Source: Dendrocalamus latiflorus | Lineage: Eukaryota > Streptophyta > Magnoliopsida > Poales > Poaceae | Length of the DNA stretch: 64,000 bases | Direction: 5' to 3' | Assembly (NCBI GenBank): GCA_017311315.1 | Contig: CM029660.1 | Span: 30,637,410 to 30,701,409 of the forward strand | Part shown: piece by piece, positions 1-11,766 of the stretch | Layout: every line of letters starts with the position of its first letter | Numbering within the stretch: the first letter of the stretch is position 1 | Program-made: the position numbers and the translations under genes | Notes under the pieces: generated by a model | Databases searched by the model: none | The model's input: the letters and a program-made list of their open reading frames with translations, nothing else | Told to the model about the DNA's origin: nothing

Positions 1-1890
1 GATATCTCAGGTTCTTTAGAGCAGTCCGAGCCCATCTTTGTGGATGATGAGGACGATAGAGATGAGGGTTGCCTACCCGATCCAGTCCCTCATCCACCCC
101 TTGAGGTGCCTTCTTCCACCGCACCTCGAGGTGATCAGCCCATGCCTTCTACCTCTTTTGGAGCTAGTGGCTCTGTTCCTACCTCGTCAGCTCATGAGGT
201 AGAGGCCACTTCTTCATCTCATCCTGGACCTCCTCGACACATCCAGAAAGCTCATCCTTCCGAGCAGATTATTGGAGACCTCTTTGAGCGTGTCACACGC
301 TCAAAGTCTGCCACGTCACTTTTCTGTCTCCATTCTGCCTTTGTTGCCTCCTTTGAGCCCAAGGACGTTTGTCATGCTCTGTCTGACGAGTCTTGGGTCA
401 ATGCCATGCATGAGGAGCTAGAGAATTTCGAGAGGAACAAGGTCTGGTCGCTTGTTGAGCCCCCGCGTGGTCACAATGTCATTGGGACCAAGTGGGTGTT
501 CAAAAACAAGCAAAGTGAGGATGTGGTAGTTGTTCGAAACAAGGCTAGACTGGTTGCTCAGGGGTTCTCCCAGGTTGAGGGTCTCGATTTCGAGGAGATC
601 TTTGTCCCTGTAGCTAGACTTGAGGCCATTAGAATCCTACTTGCCTTTGCAGCTTCTAAGGGTTTCAAGCTTTACCAGATGGACGTCAAGAGTGCCTTCC
701 TTAATGGCTTCATTGAGGAAGAAGTCTATGTCAGACAGCCTCCAGGTTTCGAGAACCCCAAATACCCAAACCATGTCTTCAAGCTTTTCAAAGTTTTGTA
801 TGGACTTAAGCAGGCCCCTAGAGCTTGGTATGAGAGGCTTAAGTCCTACTTGTTGAGTCATAGTTTCGAGATGGGTAAAGTAGACAAGACCTTGTTCATC
901 CACCGGCATGGCACTGATCTTCTGCTTTTCCAGATTTATGTGGACGGCATCATCTTTGGCGGCTCTTCTCATGCTCTCGTTTCATAGTTCTCGGATGTCA
1001 TGAGCATCGAGTTTGAGATGAGCATGATGGGTGAGTTGACATTCTTCCTTGGCTTCCAGATCAAGCAGACTCGGGAGGGTACCTTCTTGCATCAAGGCAA
1101 GTACACTCGTGACCTCCTGATACGCTTTGACATGAGTGATGGTAAGCCCGTGTCAACTCCCATGGCATCTTCCGCCACACCTGACCCAGATGAGCATGGT
1201 GAGCCGGTTGATCAGAAGGAGTATCGTAGCATGATCGGCTCTCTCTTGTACCTCACTGCCTCGAGACCGGACATACACTTCACTGTGTGTCTTTGTGCTC
1301 GGTTTTAGGCTTCTCCTCGCGTATCTCACCGCCAGGCGGTGAAGCGCATTCTTCGGTACTTTCGAGCTACCATTGACTATGGTATCTGGTACTCTTCCTC
1401 TTCTTGTCTTTCCTTGAGAGCCTATTTGGATGCAGACTTTGCCGGCTGTAGGATAGATAGGAAGAGCACTTCTGACACCTGCCAATTCATTGGCACTTCT
1501 CTCGTTTCTTGGTCATCAAGGAAGTAGTCCGGTGTTGCACAGTCCACCGCAGAGGCTGAGTACGTCGCTGCAGCCAGTTGCTGTAGCCAGGTGCTCTGGA
1601 TGGTCTCAACCCTGCGGGACTTTGGATTAGTTATCGACAGTGTTGCACTCTTTTGTGATAACACTTCTGCGATTAACATTGCTAAGAACCCAGTGCAGCA
1701 CTCTCGAACCAATCATATTGATATCCGATATCACTTCCTTAGAGACCATGTAGAGAAGGGTGATATAGTGCTCCAGTTTGTGGAGATTGACCACCAGTTG
1801 GCTGATATCTTCACCAAGCCTTTGGATAGCTCTAGGTTTTCAGTTCTGCGGGGAGAGCTTGGGGTGGTTTGTCCTTACGGACTGTTGTAA
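1..1890 (+). pseudogene. copia pol fragment: reverse transcriptase and RNase H, broken by three stops
   Basis: One reading frame runs from the left edge to TAA at 1888-1890. It shows the copia RT landmarks GTKWVFK, KARLVAQGF, FVPVARLEAIR, QMDVKSAFLNG and YGLKQAPRAWYERL, then the RNase H region ending in the typical ADIFTKPLD. In-frame TAG stops at 985-987, 1306-1308 and 1525-1527 split it, and no frameshift is needed to follow it. The RT catalytic box at 937-948 reads YVDG instead of YVDD, so the second catalytic aspartate is lost. In the family this protein copies element RNA to DNA and removes the RNA strand. This copy cannot do so. Confidence 0.92.
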
Positions 1891-3584
1891 GGGGGAGCTT
1901 TGTGCTTTACTGCTTTATTATATTGATTATGCTCTTGCTCCTTTTTGCTGCATTACATTTGGGGTGCATTGGGTTTAGTCCTTCTAGCATAGGTCAGAGT
2001 GGTCTTCTTGTCTAGCGTTCAGACTTCTTGATCTTATCTTGTGTTTCTATGATGCTGCTTATTAGCTGTTTCTCTTCTCACTAGGTTTAGCTCACTCACT
2101 GCTCTTAGGTTCTAGCGAGGGTCGGGCCACCCTCGGGTAGACAGGGTACGTGTTTGCTCCTTAGTCTGTTAGATGACCAGTTGATAGTCTTAGAGTCATA
2201 TGGGGTAGATGAGAGTCAGTCTGAGCCATAGTATCCTCTATATCTTATCTATGCTTTAAGGACTGTCTGTTTGGTTTTGTTTGCCAGCTTCTCGATTTTA
2301 TTGCTTTGGTTCAGGGGGAGTTCATTTGGGAGCTTCTGGAGCTTAATATTGACATAACTCTACTTGAACTAAAAGTTGTATCTCGTGTTGAGGGGAAGCC
2401 GGATTTCTTGCATGTCATTCTGCATTGTAAATATCTACATTGAGCCTTGATTATTATCCTTTCATGACATGTTTACATCGCTTTACATCTTGCCATGATT
2501 TGTGCTTCATCGCTAGATTGATCATGACTTCATCTGTGTAGACTAGGTTTTGCCATGATAAGTTTATTAAAATTGCTCAACTTGAATTAAAACTTGTCAT
2601 GCTAGCTCTTAAGATTAGTCTTTCTCGAGTTATCCTTTTATGATTCATGCCATGTCAAATAGGCTGAGTTGAGCGTTGAATCTCTATTGAGCCTTAGATT
2701 GATCTATTTTAGTCTCTTGATGCAGCATGAGTTAGTACAACATGTTAAAAAGCAAAAAGATCTCTTTTGTGCGAAAAAACTGATCTCACCAATTCTCTCC
2801 TATGAAGCTGCTTGCCATTGCACTTGGCATGAACTTAGGGGGAGTTTTGGATGACTAAGATCATTGTCTTAAGCTTCTTGCTTGGCATGATCGCATAAGG
2901 CTTGAGATCTAGCACATGATAAAACAAAATCTGGTTGGCAACAATCATGAGACTTCTAAAGCAAAACTTATCATTTGTGCTCAATTTGCTAAAATTACAA
3001 AGGTTACAAGTACTTTAACAAATATTCCACTCTTGAGCTTGTAACACTCTAATTTGACTCAATACTAGCTTCTTGGTTCCGCTTAGCTTATTGACATGGT
3101 TTGCATCATCCTTGGATACCTCTAGCTAGACTTTGATCATGGATGACTTGACATGCTCACAAATTGCACTAAATTTCAGATTGTCATCTATTTGGTGTAG
3201 CTGGCTTATATATATCATGTCATGATCTAGATAGCATTCTATTTAGTTATGACTTGATGTAATACTTAATGGTCATCTTGGATAATTCTCATGGCTCTAA
3301 ATGACTAGAATAACCAAACTTCAGCCATTTCATCCATTTCCATGACTTGTTCTCTTCCTTGCATCCTTGATGTGTTTATTGCCAAAAGGGGGAGAATAGT
3401 GGTAGAAAAAGCCATTTTGGGAGCGTTGAAGAAAACTTGTTCTTTCTTTTGCTTGCTCCTTGTGTCGACATGGTCATTAGCTTCATTTCTCTTTCTTTTG
3501 GACCATGTTTGATTTCTTTCTTGCATTTCAAACTCAACTTTCCGCTTTTTCTGAGTTTGTCAATATACTCATCAAGGGGGAGAT
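1888..3584 (+). other. non-coding 3' region of the copia element with five polypurine-tract copies
   Basis: No convincing gene lies between the pol stop and the LTR. A GGGGGAG core occurs five times: about 1891-1897, 2314-2320, 2838-2844, 3388-3394 and 3576-3582. The last one abuts the LTR and is the likely plus-strand primer. Repeated polypurine tracts upstream of the 3' LTR are a reported hallmark of Sireviruses, and this supports the lineage call. Confidence 0.7.
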
Positions 3585-5001
3585 TGAGAGACCATGTGAG
3601 GGTTATCCCTTGTGTGTGATGAGTAATTAACATCGGTTTAGAGAAGTCGAGTTTGATTTGGTTGGTTCGGACCGTGTCGTTGCGTGGTGCAATCGGGATC
3701 GGTCGGACTTGGTCAATCCTGGTCAAAGCGTTTAGGTCAATCTTGATCATTCCAAGCATGTATGGGGAGGTAGAGAGGATGTGAGTTGTGTCTCCTTTGT
3801 AATCATGTATCTCCTTTCCTCAATATCAATATGAGATGGTTTTGACTGAATTTGCTCAAGTCTTCGGTCTCTCTGTTTCTTTTCCTTCGATACTCTCTGT
3901 GATGATTTGTGAGATTTTCGTTTTTTTGTTATTTCTTGCTTGCGAGGTGCAAAATGGGTTGCTCTAGGTTGGGATGATGCCCCAAGATCATTTGATCGAA
4001 CTCTCCCAAGAGCAAAGTGAATGAATCAAGGATTTGCATTTTTCCAGTTCTCTGTTCTTCATTTCCTCTTCTAGGGTTTTGATGAAGTTCTTGATTCCCT
4101 TGAGGAATTGGCCTGAGATTCTTGTTGGGATGCTCTTAGATTATCACTATCTTGATTGCAAAATCTCATGTGCAGAGTGTTTGTGAATCTTGAGTATTTT
4201 GGTTTCTTGAGCTCCTATCTGAAACTCTCCTAGCCTTCTAAGGTTTTTGTGTATTTCTTGATTCCCTCCTTGAGATGGCTTGTAGAGTCCATTAGCTATT
4301 GCTTACCTATCTGCAAAGTTTCGTGGCCAGAGGATCAATGGTTAGATGAGAATTTGAGTTTTAGTGTTGCTGCATGTAGCTTTTCAGTTTATGGCTCAAA
4401 TATGAATTTCTTGAGTTTTAGTTGGTTTCCTGAGTTTTCCAAGCCTCCCTTGCTATTTAGAATATTGTTGTGATGCTTTGAGGTGGAAAGGTTAGGAGCA
4501 AAACCCTCAATTTGTTAGTTTTTGGAGGTCTGAACAGTTTGCCCTAAATTCAGTTTTCTAGACTGCTCTCGGGTTGCCTGAAATTCAGAAGACCGGTAGA
4601 CCGGCGTTTACCCAGCGGTCAGACCGGGGTTTACCCAGCGGTCAGACCGGCGGCAGAGGACCGGTCAGACCGGCCTGGCCATGGCGGTCTGACCGGCCAT
4701 AGCAAAGGGTTCAGTCCGGCCCTCCTTGCTTTGATGCAGTCTATGGTGTCTCTTTCTGGTTTCTAGGGTTGAGCCCTCTCCTCTGTGGTTTAAGGTCCAA
4801 CAAGAATGAATGCTTCTTCTTCTTTGCTTTTTAGCTATTGAAGGGAGCTTCCGAGTGAATACTTTTGTGGTGTTAAGAGTTCTAGGACGCCTTCTCTTCA
4901 TAGTTTTTGTAGCTAGTGGAGAGGAGTTGCTCCGTGAGTACTTTGGAGGAAATTTTTATAAGACGATATTCACCTCCCTCTGTCGCCATTTCGGTCTAAC
5001 A
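3585..5001 (+). repeat. 3' LTR of the Sirevirus-like element
   Basis: The LTR begins TGAGAGACCATGTG directly after a polypurine tract and ends CGGTCTAACA. Both ends align to the solo LTR at 11772-13662, and so do stretches inside such as TCATGTATCTCCTTTCCTC. This copy is about 470 bp shorter. The missing part corresponds to the segment of the other copy that holds its TATA box. Near 4593-4690 there is a cluster of GGTCAGACCGG-type motifs, including a direct repeat of about 23 bp around GTTTACCCAGCGGTCAGACC. Confidence 0.85.
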
Positions 5002-6044
5002 CCGATCGATGGATGGGTGGATAGATTCGCCCGCACGTTACCCCACCGGCGCACGGACTTTATCGGGACATCAAATCTGCACATCTCGAGTAGAAAGAAA
5101 CCATACGGTGTTCGGATCGCGTTCTCGGAAGTCTCCGAATGCAAACCGGTTGCTCGTGCGTGCAGTCAATTCTGCCTACCAAAGAGTATGATCGACTAGG
5201 AATTGGACATTCAACGTTGGTCACACGGACACGAGGCATACGACGCATTCCGTATCCACGGGGCATGCCTTGTGCACGGCCTACGTGTGAGCGCCGCTCG
5301 CGATTAATTACGTAGAGCGCGGCGCAACTACCGCGTACCAGTGGGTTTCACGAGGGGCCCGCGTGGGAGTACGGGCCGTGTGTCGCGCGCACGCGCGCGC
5401 GTACGTGCGTGCACGCCTTGGAGCCGTGCTTTATTTATGGCCTTCTTCGCTTGTCTCGCCACCATTGGATCCATGCGTTGGTTTCTGCGTTATACGCGCG
5501 CAAAAGGGACTTTTCCGTCGCGGCTTATACGCTATGACCGTGGTTTATACTTTTTATTTTTGTATGAATGTTTATATAAATAAATTAAATGTGGATAAAT
5601 GAATAAATCATTTTAAAAAAATTGTTCTGATAACCCGCTTCGAAACGATGACGAATACGTTGTTTCGTTTGTTTATTTAAAAGAAGCTATAGGTTAAAAA
5701 GAACTCGGCTAAAGTTGCAACATATAGTAGTTCTTACTCTCTCCGTTCTTTTTAAGTGATGTTCTAGAACTCGTACCGTCAGCACTAATATATTTAAAAT
5801 TATTTAGAGTGGTCATATAAAAATTATATTATGAGATTTATTGTTAAAAGTCCTTTCATGATATTATAATTTTAGTAATATATACTAACATATGATATTA
5901 TCCTTTCATGACGGATCTTGATGCTAGACGAATGGTCCAGATTCACAGAGCACATGCCTGGGCGTGCATAAAATCCACACACTGTAGCATGCGAATGGTT
6001 TTGTTCTCTCTATATTTGCCCTGGTAATTTATGGTGACTGGTGA
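5002..6044. other. intergenic DNA, no gene recognised; Stowaway-like fragment
   Basis: The part from 5002 to about 5560 is moderately GC-rich, with CG/CA-rich alternating sequence at 5390-5415, and has only short open frames of no recognised family. At about 5739-5918 a stretch begins TACTCTCTCCGTTCTTTTTAAG and resembles one end of Stowaway-type MITEs, but no matching inverted end was found. It is therefore listed only as a possible degenerate fragment. Confidence 0.4.
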
Positions 6045-6531
6045 GTCCACTACTACAGAAAAGGTCACCACAGACGGTTTTGTGAACCGTCTGAATTTAT
6101 AGGTCAGTGATAATACGAGATCATCACAGACGGTTTTCGAACCGTCTGTGGTGCAAATATCACAGACGGTTTTTAACTAAAAACCATCTATGATAGTTAT
6201 AATCACAGACGGTTTTTAGTTAAAAACCGTCTGTGATATTTCCTTCTACCCCTAAATCTATTTCTGTTTATTGGCTAGTCTCAGGAAATGCTAGCCATGC
6301 CTTCTGAAACAAGCAGATCAACATGTACATGTATACATGCAATTCACATCTCAATTCATTTCTCACAAACATAAAACATCCATTTTTATTAAGGTTAGAG
6401 TCTACCATTACAATATACCAAAACAACGAGCAGGTTACACAACAAGAACAGAGAAAAAGCAAAGATCCTCTGTGTCTTCTCGCCCCTGATGCAACGCATG
6501 AACTGGATGTCTTTGACGCCCACCATCGTCG

Positions 6532-6633
6532 GCGTTGATTGAGCGTCTGCACGGTTGGCACAAGCTAGTTGCTTATGCGGTGTCTAGCCTCCCGTAGACT
6601 TGTGCGTTGATTGAGCGTCTGCACGGTTGGCAC
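6532..6633. repeat. 30-bp direct repeat inside the CACTA element
   Basis: The same 30 bases, starting GCGTTGATTGAGCGTCTGC, occur at 6532-6561 and 6604-6633, 72 bp apart. They just precede the purine-rich tandem block. Confidence 0.85.
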
Positions 6634-6635
6634 GG

Positions 6636-6765
6636 ACAACAAGGAGGAGGAGAACAGCAAGGAGAAGGACAACAGCAAGGAGTAGGACAGCAAGGAGGAG
6701 GACAACAAGAAGGAGGAGAACAGCAAGGAGGAGGATAACAAGGAAGAGGAGACCAGCAAGGAGAC
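6636..6765. repeat. purine-rich AAGGAGGAGAACA-type tandem repeat
   Basis: Degenerate units of about 12-15 bp built from AAGGAGGAG and ACAAC run through this block. They create an Arg/Thr-rich frame on + and a Ser/Leu-rich frame on -, both artefacts of low complexity. Confidence 0.85.
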
Positions 6766-7309
6766 TGGGTTTTGGTTATATTTATAGGGGAGGGAGAGGC
6801 GGGAGTTCAAAATTTTTAGCGCGGGAACGGAGAGGCGGAGCTACGATCTATGGGGTGAGGATTGGTGGATTTCTATTGGCTATGATTCGGTTGAGGAGGA
6901 TCGACGGGCCCAGCAGCCAGATTATCACAGAACGTTCTATATATAGAACCATCTGTGACTTAGAGCACAAATTTTATATACCGATGCAATATGAACAACT
7001 AGTCTGAAAAGATAAAATAGCAAAGTTTTATATAGCTTATATATACTCATTTGAAAGGTTTCAATGAGATCTACAACTTTTCAGTTGAAGCAAAATCCAA
7101 ATTTCGAAAGGAAGACCAAGAAAAGGGTAAAAATAGAAACCAAAAACTTGCGATGCAAGTTTAGGTCCAAAGATGGCCGATTTTGGGGGTCTCGGAGGGC
7201 GACTGGCGGCCTCCAAAATAAAACCGTCTGTAATAGTGTACATCACAGACGGTTTCACAAAACCGTCTGTGATTTGGCGTCTAGTATTAGGTTTTCTGTA
7301 GTAGTGGTC

Positions 7310-8544
7310 CTACAAGCAGGGAGGCAAGGAGTATCATTCATGCTTGACGCTCTTCTTTTCAGATGAGTTTATTTGTGTGGACCATGCATAAGAGCGCTGG
7401 CATTACGTCGCAGGAAGTAAAGTTAAGTTTGTGTTCATGTGGGGGAAGAAAATACAGTTTACTCCATATTGGTGATCATTTGGGCTTTTTTGGTGGCTTA
7501 TGGCTGAAAAGCACTATAGCTGGCTGAAAAAACACTGTAGCTGACAAAGGCTTATTTAGCATAATTAAATTTAAAAAAATTAAAAAAATATGTTAGCCCA
7601 TTACGTATAATACAAACAAATATGGGAAAAAAAGAACCAGCAAAAAATCTCAACAAAAAGCCAAAAGTTCAGAAAAAGACGAAATTTATGAATAGTAAAA
7701 AATAAGCCGGAAGCTAAAAGCTGAAGCCAAAACGATCACAGAGCTCAACAATTGTTTTGTCTGCTTGAAGAACTTTTTCAGGTGGTTAAATCAGTTAAAA
7801 AGGAGCATGAAACAATGAGAATTATTTAAGGGTTTTATTAAACATCATCTGAATATTTTCTTTCTAACTAATATCCAGATTTAGGACTGTTAGATTAGAG
7901 ATCCAATGGTCATAAATTCTTCTCCCTCCCCTTGAATTCTACCCCCTTCCCCATGAAAAAATCTCCCTCCTTTAAAAACAAGGGGCCCCTTGATCTCTAA
8001 TCCAAGGGTCACAAATTTAGATAATAGTTAAGAAGAAAACATCTGAATGATATCTAGACACTCCCATTGTTTAATTGACATATCCTTCTTTAAGCTTCCA
8101 CATTATCATGGCAAATACAACAAGTCATGGAGTGAAAGACCAGACGCAACGATTTGGAATGGGCGAGAAGCCCAAAGGGAAACGGAAACACAGAGGAAAG
8201 ATTATCCAATAGCTCGAGTCCTTTCTCTTCATTTCTCATTCACATTTTTTTACGTCTCTTACAGAGAATAGTACGTTGGTATTTATAGTGTCGATGAATT
8301 ATCGCTGATTTTACGAAGTAAATGTGAGGAATACGATACTCAAGATCACATAGGTAGGGACAAAACATTTTAAATATGTTCAGGTCTTCTTCGAAGAGAA
8401 TAATAATGCCGCTTCACGTGTTCTCATATTGCTAGAGATTACAATAAGGTACACAAGGCTATAGCTACAAAAAGAATGTGGCTATCTTGTGCTTCGTATG
8501 TTTTTGTGTCCTCCATCTCCTGGCGCTACTCTTTATAAAGCGTC
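7310..8544. other. intergenic DNA, no gene recognised
   Basis: Apart from a MITE at 7471-7739 this AT-rich stretch shows only short frames without recognisable domains. Part of 8271-8544 may belong to the old LTR that starts to align at 8545, but this could not be shown. Confidence 0.4.
7471..7739. mobile_element. MITE, family A copy 1
   Basis: This is one of four same-orientation copies in the window (also 29413-29694, 39501-39780, 57730-58012). They share GGCTTATGGCTGAAAA near the left end, TTAGCATAATTAAATTTAAA in the middle, CCAAAAGTTCAGAAAAAGA to the right, and a right end related by inversion to the left. Length and lack of coding capacity fit a MITE. The superfamily is unclear because no clean target duplication was seen. 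Of the four, this copy has the most altered left end. Confidence 0.75.
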
Positions 8545-8925
8545 GAAGGGGTGGCAGTTACAGCCCGTAGGGAGGCGCCTTGTTGGTTCATGAATCCCAC
8601 TGTGGTTACCGGTTATTATCAGCGAGACTTCTACCCACGTACGATTGTCAAGCGGTTATTGTCAGAGGCAGAGGTTGGAACATGTGATTATATCAGAGAG
8701 ATAAGGGCGCATACTCCTTTTTTACCACCGCACATTGTTAATTGCAGTGGATTTAGTATCTAGTCAGAAAACAGGGTTCACATGTCTGATTATGGACCTC
8801 TCCGAACAGTGGGTGCTCCATACTTGGCTTGGTCCGAGCATATTCTTCCTGACCAAGGGTACTCGAAGGAACTATCGGAGTAATTCTTTATCCGATAATT
8901 ATTGTGGATATTAAGTTTATTTATT
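8545..8925 (+). repeat. 5' LTR-like direct repeat of the old element
   Basis: The sequence aligns to 22091-22456 through shared words such as GTGAATCCCAC or its variant, ATTGTCAGAGRC, TTAATTGCAGTGGATTTAGT and CATATTCTTCCTGA. The divergence is substantial, which indicates an old insertion. The real LTR may extend on either side. Confidence 0.65.
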
Positions 8926-9182
8926 AAGGATTATTTAATCCTTGTCATCCAGCCCTTCAACTTCAAGTAAAAAGGGCTTACTTGAGAAAGGATCAAAAAA
9001 ATTGGTAGAAGAATTAAACAATATATTGACCGGAGTCGGACTTAGTCAAGGGAGTTATTTTGGCTTGAGTTGTAAAATTTATTGGAGTTATTACCGTGCA
9101 ATTGGAAAAGAAGGCGAACGGTCGCCCCACTTCTGCTTGTTGGGAGCGGTTCCCTTGAATTTTTTCCTATGGGTAAGTGGAC

Positions 9183-9190
9183 ATAAATAA
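9183..9190 (+). promoter_or_regulatory. possible TATA box upstream of the old element's ORF
   Basis: ATAAATAA lies about 270 bp before the first recognisable coding remnant. A promoter here would fit transcription of the decayed ORF, but this is suggested by position only. Confidence 0.3.
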
Positions 9191-9469
9191 GAGCCGAGGG
9201 TAAAGATAAGGGCTTTTACTTTTCTCCAATCGCTTCATCTCTCTTGAGGTCTCATCTCCTCCACTGCCTCCCAAATCTCAACTTCCCACAAAAATGCTCT
9301 AGGCCAAACTCAGATCTGAATAAAAATGGCCCAGCACAATCCAATTGGGTGGAGTCTAAGATGACCGGAAAGAAGATCAACGAATTGTGGCGAAGGGGAA
9401 GGTGCCGGAGAAGAGCTTGGTGACGTGGAAGAGCATGGCCAGTGACCATTACCCTTCAGGCGAAGATGA

Positions 9470-10420
9470 CGAAATCATCATTTTCCAAGCCTGCTGTGAG
9501 TGCGGCATTCGATTGTAGGCACATCCAATCTAGGCTAAGGTGCTCGAGGACTTTGAGGTGGAGTTGGTGAAGCTTGCTCCCAACTCTGTCACGATGCTAA
9601 GCATATTTGCATATCTCAGCGAAGCGTACTTGGGGTTCACCGCAGATCTAGATCTCTTCAAGTACTACTATGACATGACCAAGCAAGCTGGGATAGTCAT
9701 AGAAATATGTTCTATATCCCTTCACAACAAGAAGGCACAATAATACATCCCTATGTGCACCAAATCTTCTTGGGTGCAGTGGAACAAGAGGTGGTTCTAC
9801 AAGGTTGTGACTTGAGAAGACCGACTATTCTTCAAAAGAAACATCACGTAGAAGAAAGTTGTGGGATTTGTCCCTGAGTAGTCATGGTCAGATCACTCTC
9901 TAGATCCAAGCTACCAACCAGCTAAGGGAGAGAGGGTTAACCGGGTGGCATGTGTTGAATGGCTTCATCACACACCACATCGGCCCTCTAAAGAAGAGAG
10001 CACGCCCCATGTGGTCGTACTTAGGGGCCAATAACCATCCTAGGGAATATAAAGATGCTAATTATCTCATGAATCAAATTCTATTAAGAGTAACTTTATT
10101 TCTGAGTAAACTTAATTCAGGTTTGTCTTTTATTTGCAGACTTGCCCTCGACAGAAATTACCAAACAGGTCAAGAACATCTGCGAAATGGAGCCTCCAAA
10201 CAAGGAGAGGGCTGCCCACATTTTGGTTGCTGTCTCCAATAAGGAGAGGCGAGATCGCTTGAAGGTAAAAATTTCCCTGCTAACGTTAATTTAAGTAATA
10301 GGTACTCGAAGTTCAAACCACTAATTACATGTAATTTTGCTTTTTATAGCTTGTTGGTGCACCAGAGTCCTTGGATGATATAGACATCAACCTGGGCTCT
10401 GTAGAGAATGACTAGGGGAC
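9470..10420 (+). pseudogene. 'putative gypsy-type transposon' domain (Transposase_28-like), 5' exons, decayed
   Basis: A frame with ECGIR just before it, followed by an open stretch at 9540-9743 (LEDFEVELVKLAPNSV, LSIFAYLSEAYLGF), matches the remembered pattern of this plant-specific transposon ORF. The next segment at 9952-10080 (GWHVLNGFITHHIGPLKKR) and a segment at 10139-10414 (KQVKNICEME, HILVAVSNKERR) continue it. They are separated by GT-AG intron-like gaps such as the one ending TTTGCAG at 10139. Stop codons interrupt the first segment, for example after IR and after AHPI. The function of the family is unknown. The protein is carried by LTR elements and is not a classical transposase. 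Confidence 0.65.
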
Positions 10421-10456
10421 AGTGGTGACCCTCCGAGCAAAAAACACCACCTAATA

Positions 10457-11712
10457 ATGGCGGTAGAGAAAGAGAAGAAGGGAGAAGGCTTGAGTTCTCC
10501 CTTGCCACCAACTTCCCTGACTACTTGTTCTCAAGTAGTAGAGACTACAGGGGGAAGGATAAGGGGACAAAAATGGTGGAGCCTAAGAGGAAGGCTCCAC
10601 AGTCAAAGGTATCATTCTATTATGACACCCAATCATTCTTGGCCTCTCCTTCGATCGCTCTTACTAAAGAAGTGCAAAGAGAGGACTGGAGAAGATTTGG
10701 TTCTTTTGTGAAGGCTATAGCGACATCGAATGAAACCATTGTCATTGCCAACCCGAGCCCCCAGGTGGTGGAAGTTAGCTTCAACCATCCTAGAGATGAG
10801 AGTGCTCAACCAATCGCGGGTGAGCAAACTCCATTTACTTCAACAATTGAAGTTGAAGGTTGTTCAGAGGCTGAAAGTTATGAATTGGTGAAGTTAGCCA
10901 AGAAGAAGGAGAAGAAGAAAAAGAGCAGCTTGAGTGCTTTGGGCAAATTACCCCCTGTCTTCAAAGTGAAGACAAAGAAACCAAGGTACGTAGAAAAAAT
11001 TAGAGGAATTTTACTTATCTTTGGTTCTTCTTTTTTTTGCTTTCTAATCATCTTTCTTCATTCTGTTTTGAAGTCTGGTTAACCACACATAAGATATTCT
11101 TCTGAGTGTCAGTACCATCCGTTCAGAGGAAAATGCTCCTAGTGGTCCTCCTGCCAAACCCGGCTACTCAGAAGTTGAAACCCAAGTAGTCCTACTTTCT
11201 CAGCCCCCGAGCAAGCCTCGAGGGAAAATGTTGTCTCTCCTGAGTAGGCTTTGGTAGTCAAAAAGCCAGTTCCTTCAGCTACTGAGGAGAGCATGGCCAA
11301 GGCAGCTGAGAACTTGGTCTCTCAAGTGATTGGGGATGTCCTTGAGGACATCAATGTCCAAACAGAGGACAAACCGCTCGATCACTAGTAGTGGCTAGGA
11401 AAGAACTTGCGGAGAACTCTGGTCAAATCCTCAGACCAGAAATTGAGGGTGTTGATCCTCCTCAACCTCCAGCAATTGCTTTCCGCCTTCCAAGCGAGGA
11501 AGAAGGAGAAGGAGGAGACTCGGAATTTTTTTTGGAGTTTTTCGGACCTCCAAAGATCAGGACCTTATCCTGGAGACTTTGAAATAGTGTCCCTCATCCC
11601 AAAGACACTCCAAACCATGGATGCATTTTCAATGATGAGCGTCTATAGAAGGTTTGGTGGGACAAGGTCGACAGTCTTGAGAAATCTGAGCATCCCAAAC
11701 ACTTATACTTAG
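10457..11712 (+). pseudogene. middle part of the same transposon ORF, lysine-rich
   Basis: The frame from 10525 shows a serine/lysine-rich linker, an acidic stretch and a run of about ten lysines around 10900-10925, and ends at a plausible splice donor CCAAG|GTACGTAG near 10985. Further open pieces at 11391-11582 and 11407-11712 overlap in different frames, so at least one frameshift is likely. No domain outside this transposon family is recognised. It lies between the Transposase_28-like segment and the coiled-coil segment, interrupted downstream by the solo LTR. Confidence 0.5.
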
Positions 11713-11766
11713 TTATGGCCCGTCAAATAATTGATGTAAGTATTGAGCAAAGACTCTGTTTGAAAT

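Larger units (their letters stand above)
1..5001 (+). mobile_element. Sirevirus-like Ty1/copia retrotransposon, 3' part with 3' LTR
   Basis: The element enters from the left edge, so its 5' LTR, gag, protease and integrase are not in view. In order it shows the end of pol (RT and RNase H), about 1.7 kb of non-coding DNA with repeated polypurine tracts, and a 3' LTR. The RT motifs, the long non-coding stretch before the LTR, the multiple polypurine tracts and the long LTR fit the Sirevirus lineage. The 5' partner of the flanking target duplication lies outside the window, so insertion cannot be verified here. Three nonsense codons and a changed catalytic residue show that this copy is dead. 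Confidence 0.85.
6048..7306. mobile_element. non-autonomous CACTA (En/Spm) transposon, complete
   Basis: The element starts CACTACTACAGAAAA and ends with the exact reverse complement of those 15 bases. A 3-bp target duplication GTC lies at 6045-6047 and 7307-7309, as expected for CACTA elements. The subterminal zones hold many copies of CACAGACGGTTT in both orientations, including near-perfect hairpins around 6159-6196 and 6202-6239; in this superfamily such motifs bind the element's own protein. It has no transposase, so it would need one supplied in trans. The open frames inside come from a purine-rich repeat and are not believable genes. Confidence 0.95.

Noticed and set aside
5739..5918. 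Complete Stowaway MITE
   Set aside because: Only one end resembles the family; no inverted partner or TA duplication was found.
6627..7007. 126-residue Arg/Thr-rich frame
   Set aside because: Created by the purine-rich tandem repeat inside the CACTA element; no domain and no conserved codon pattern.
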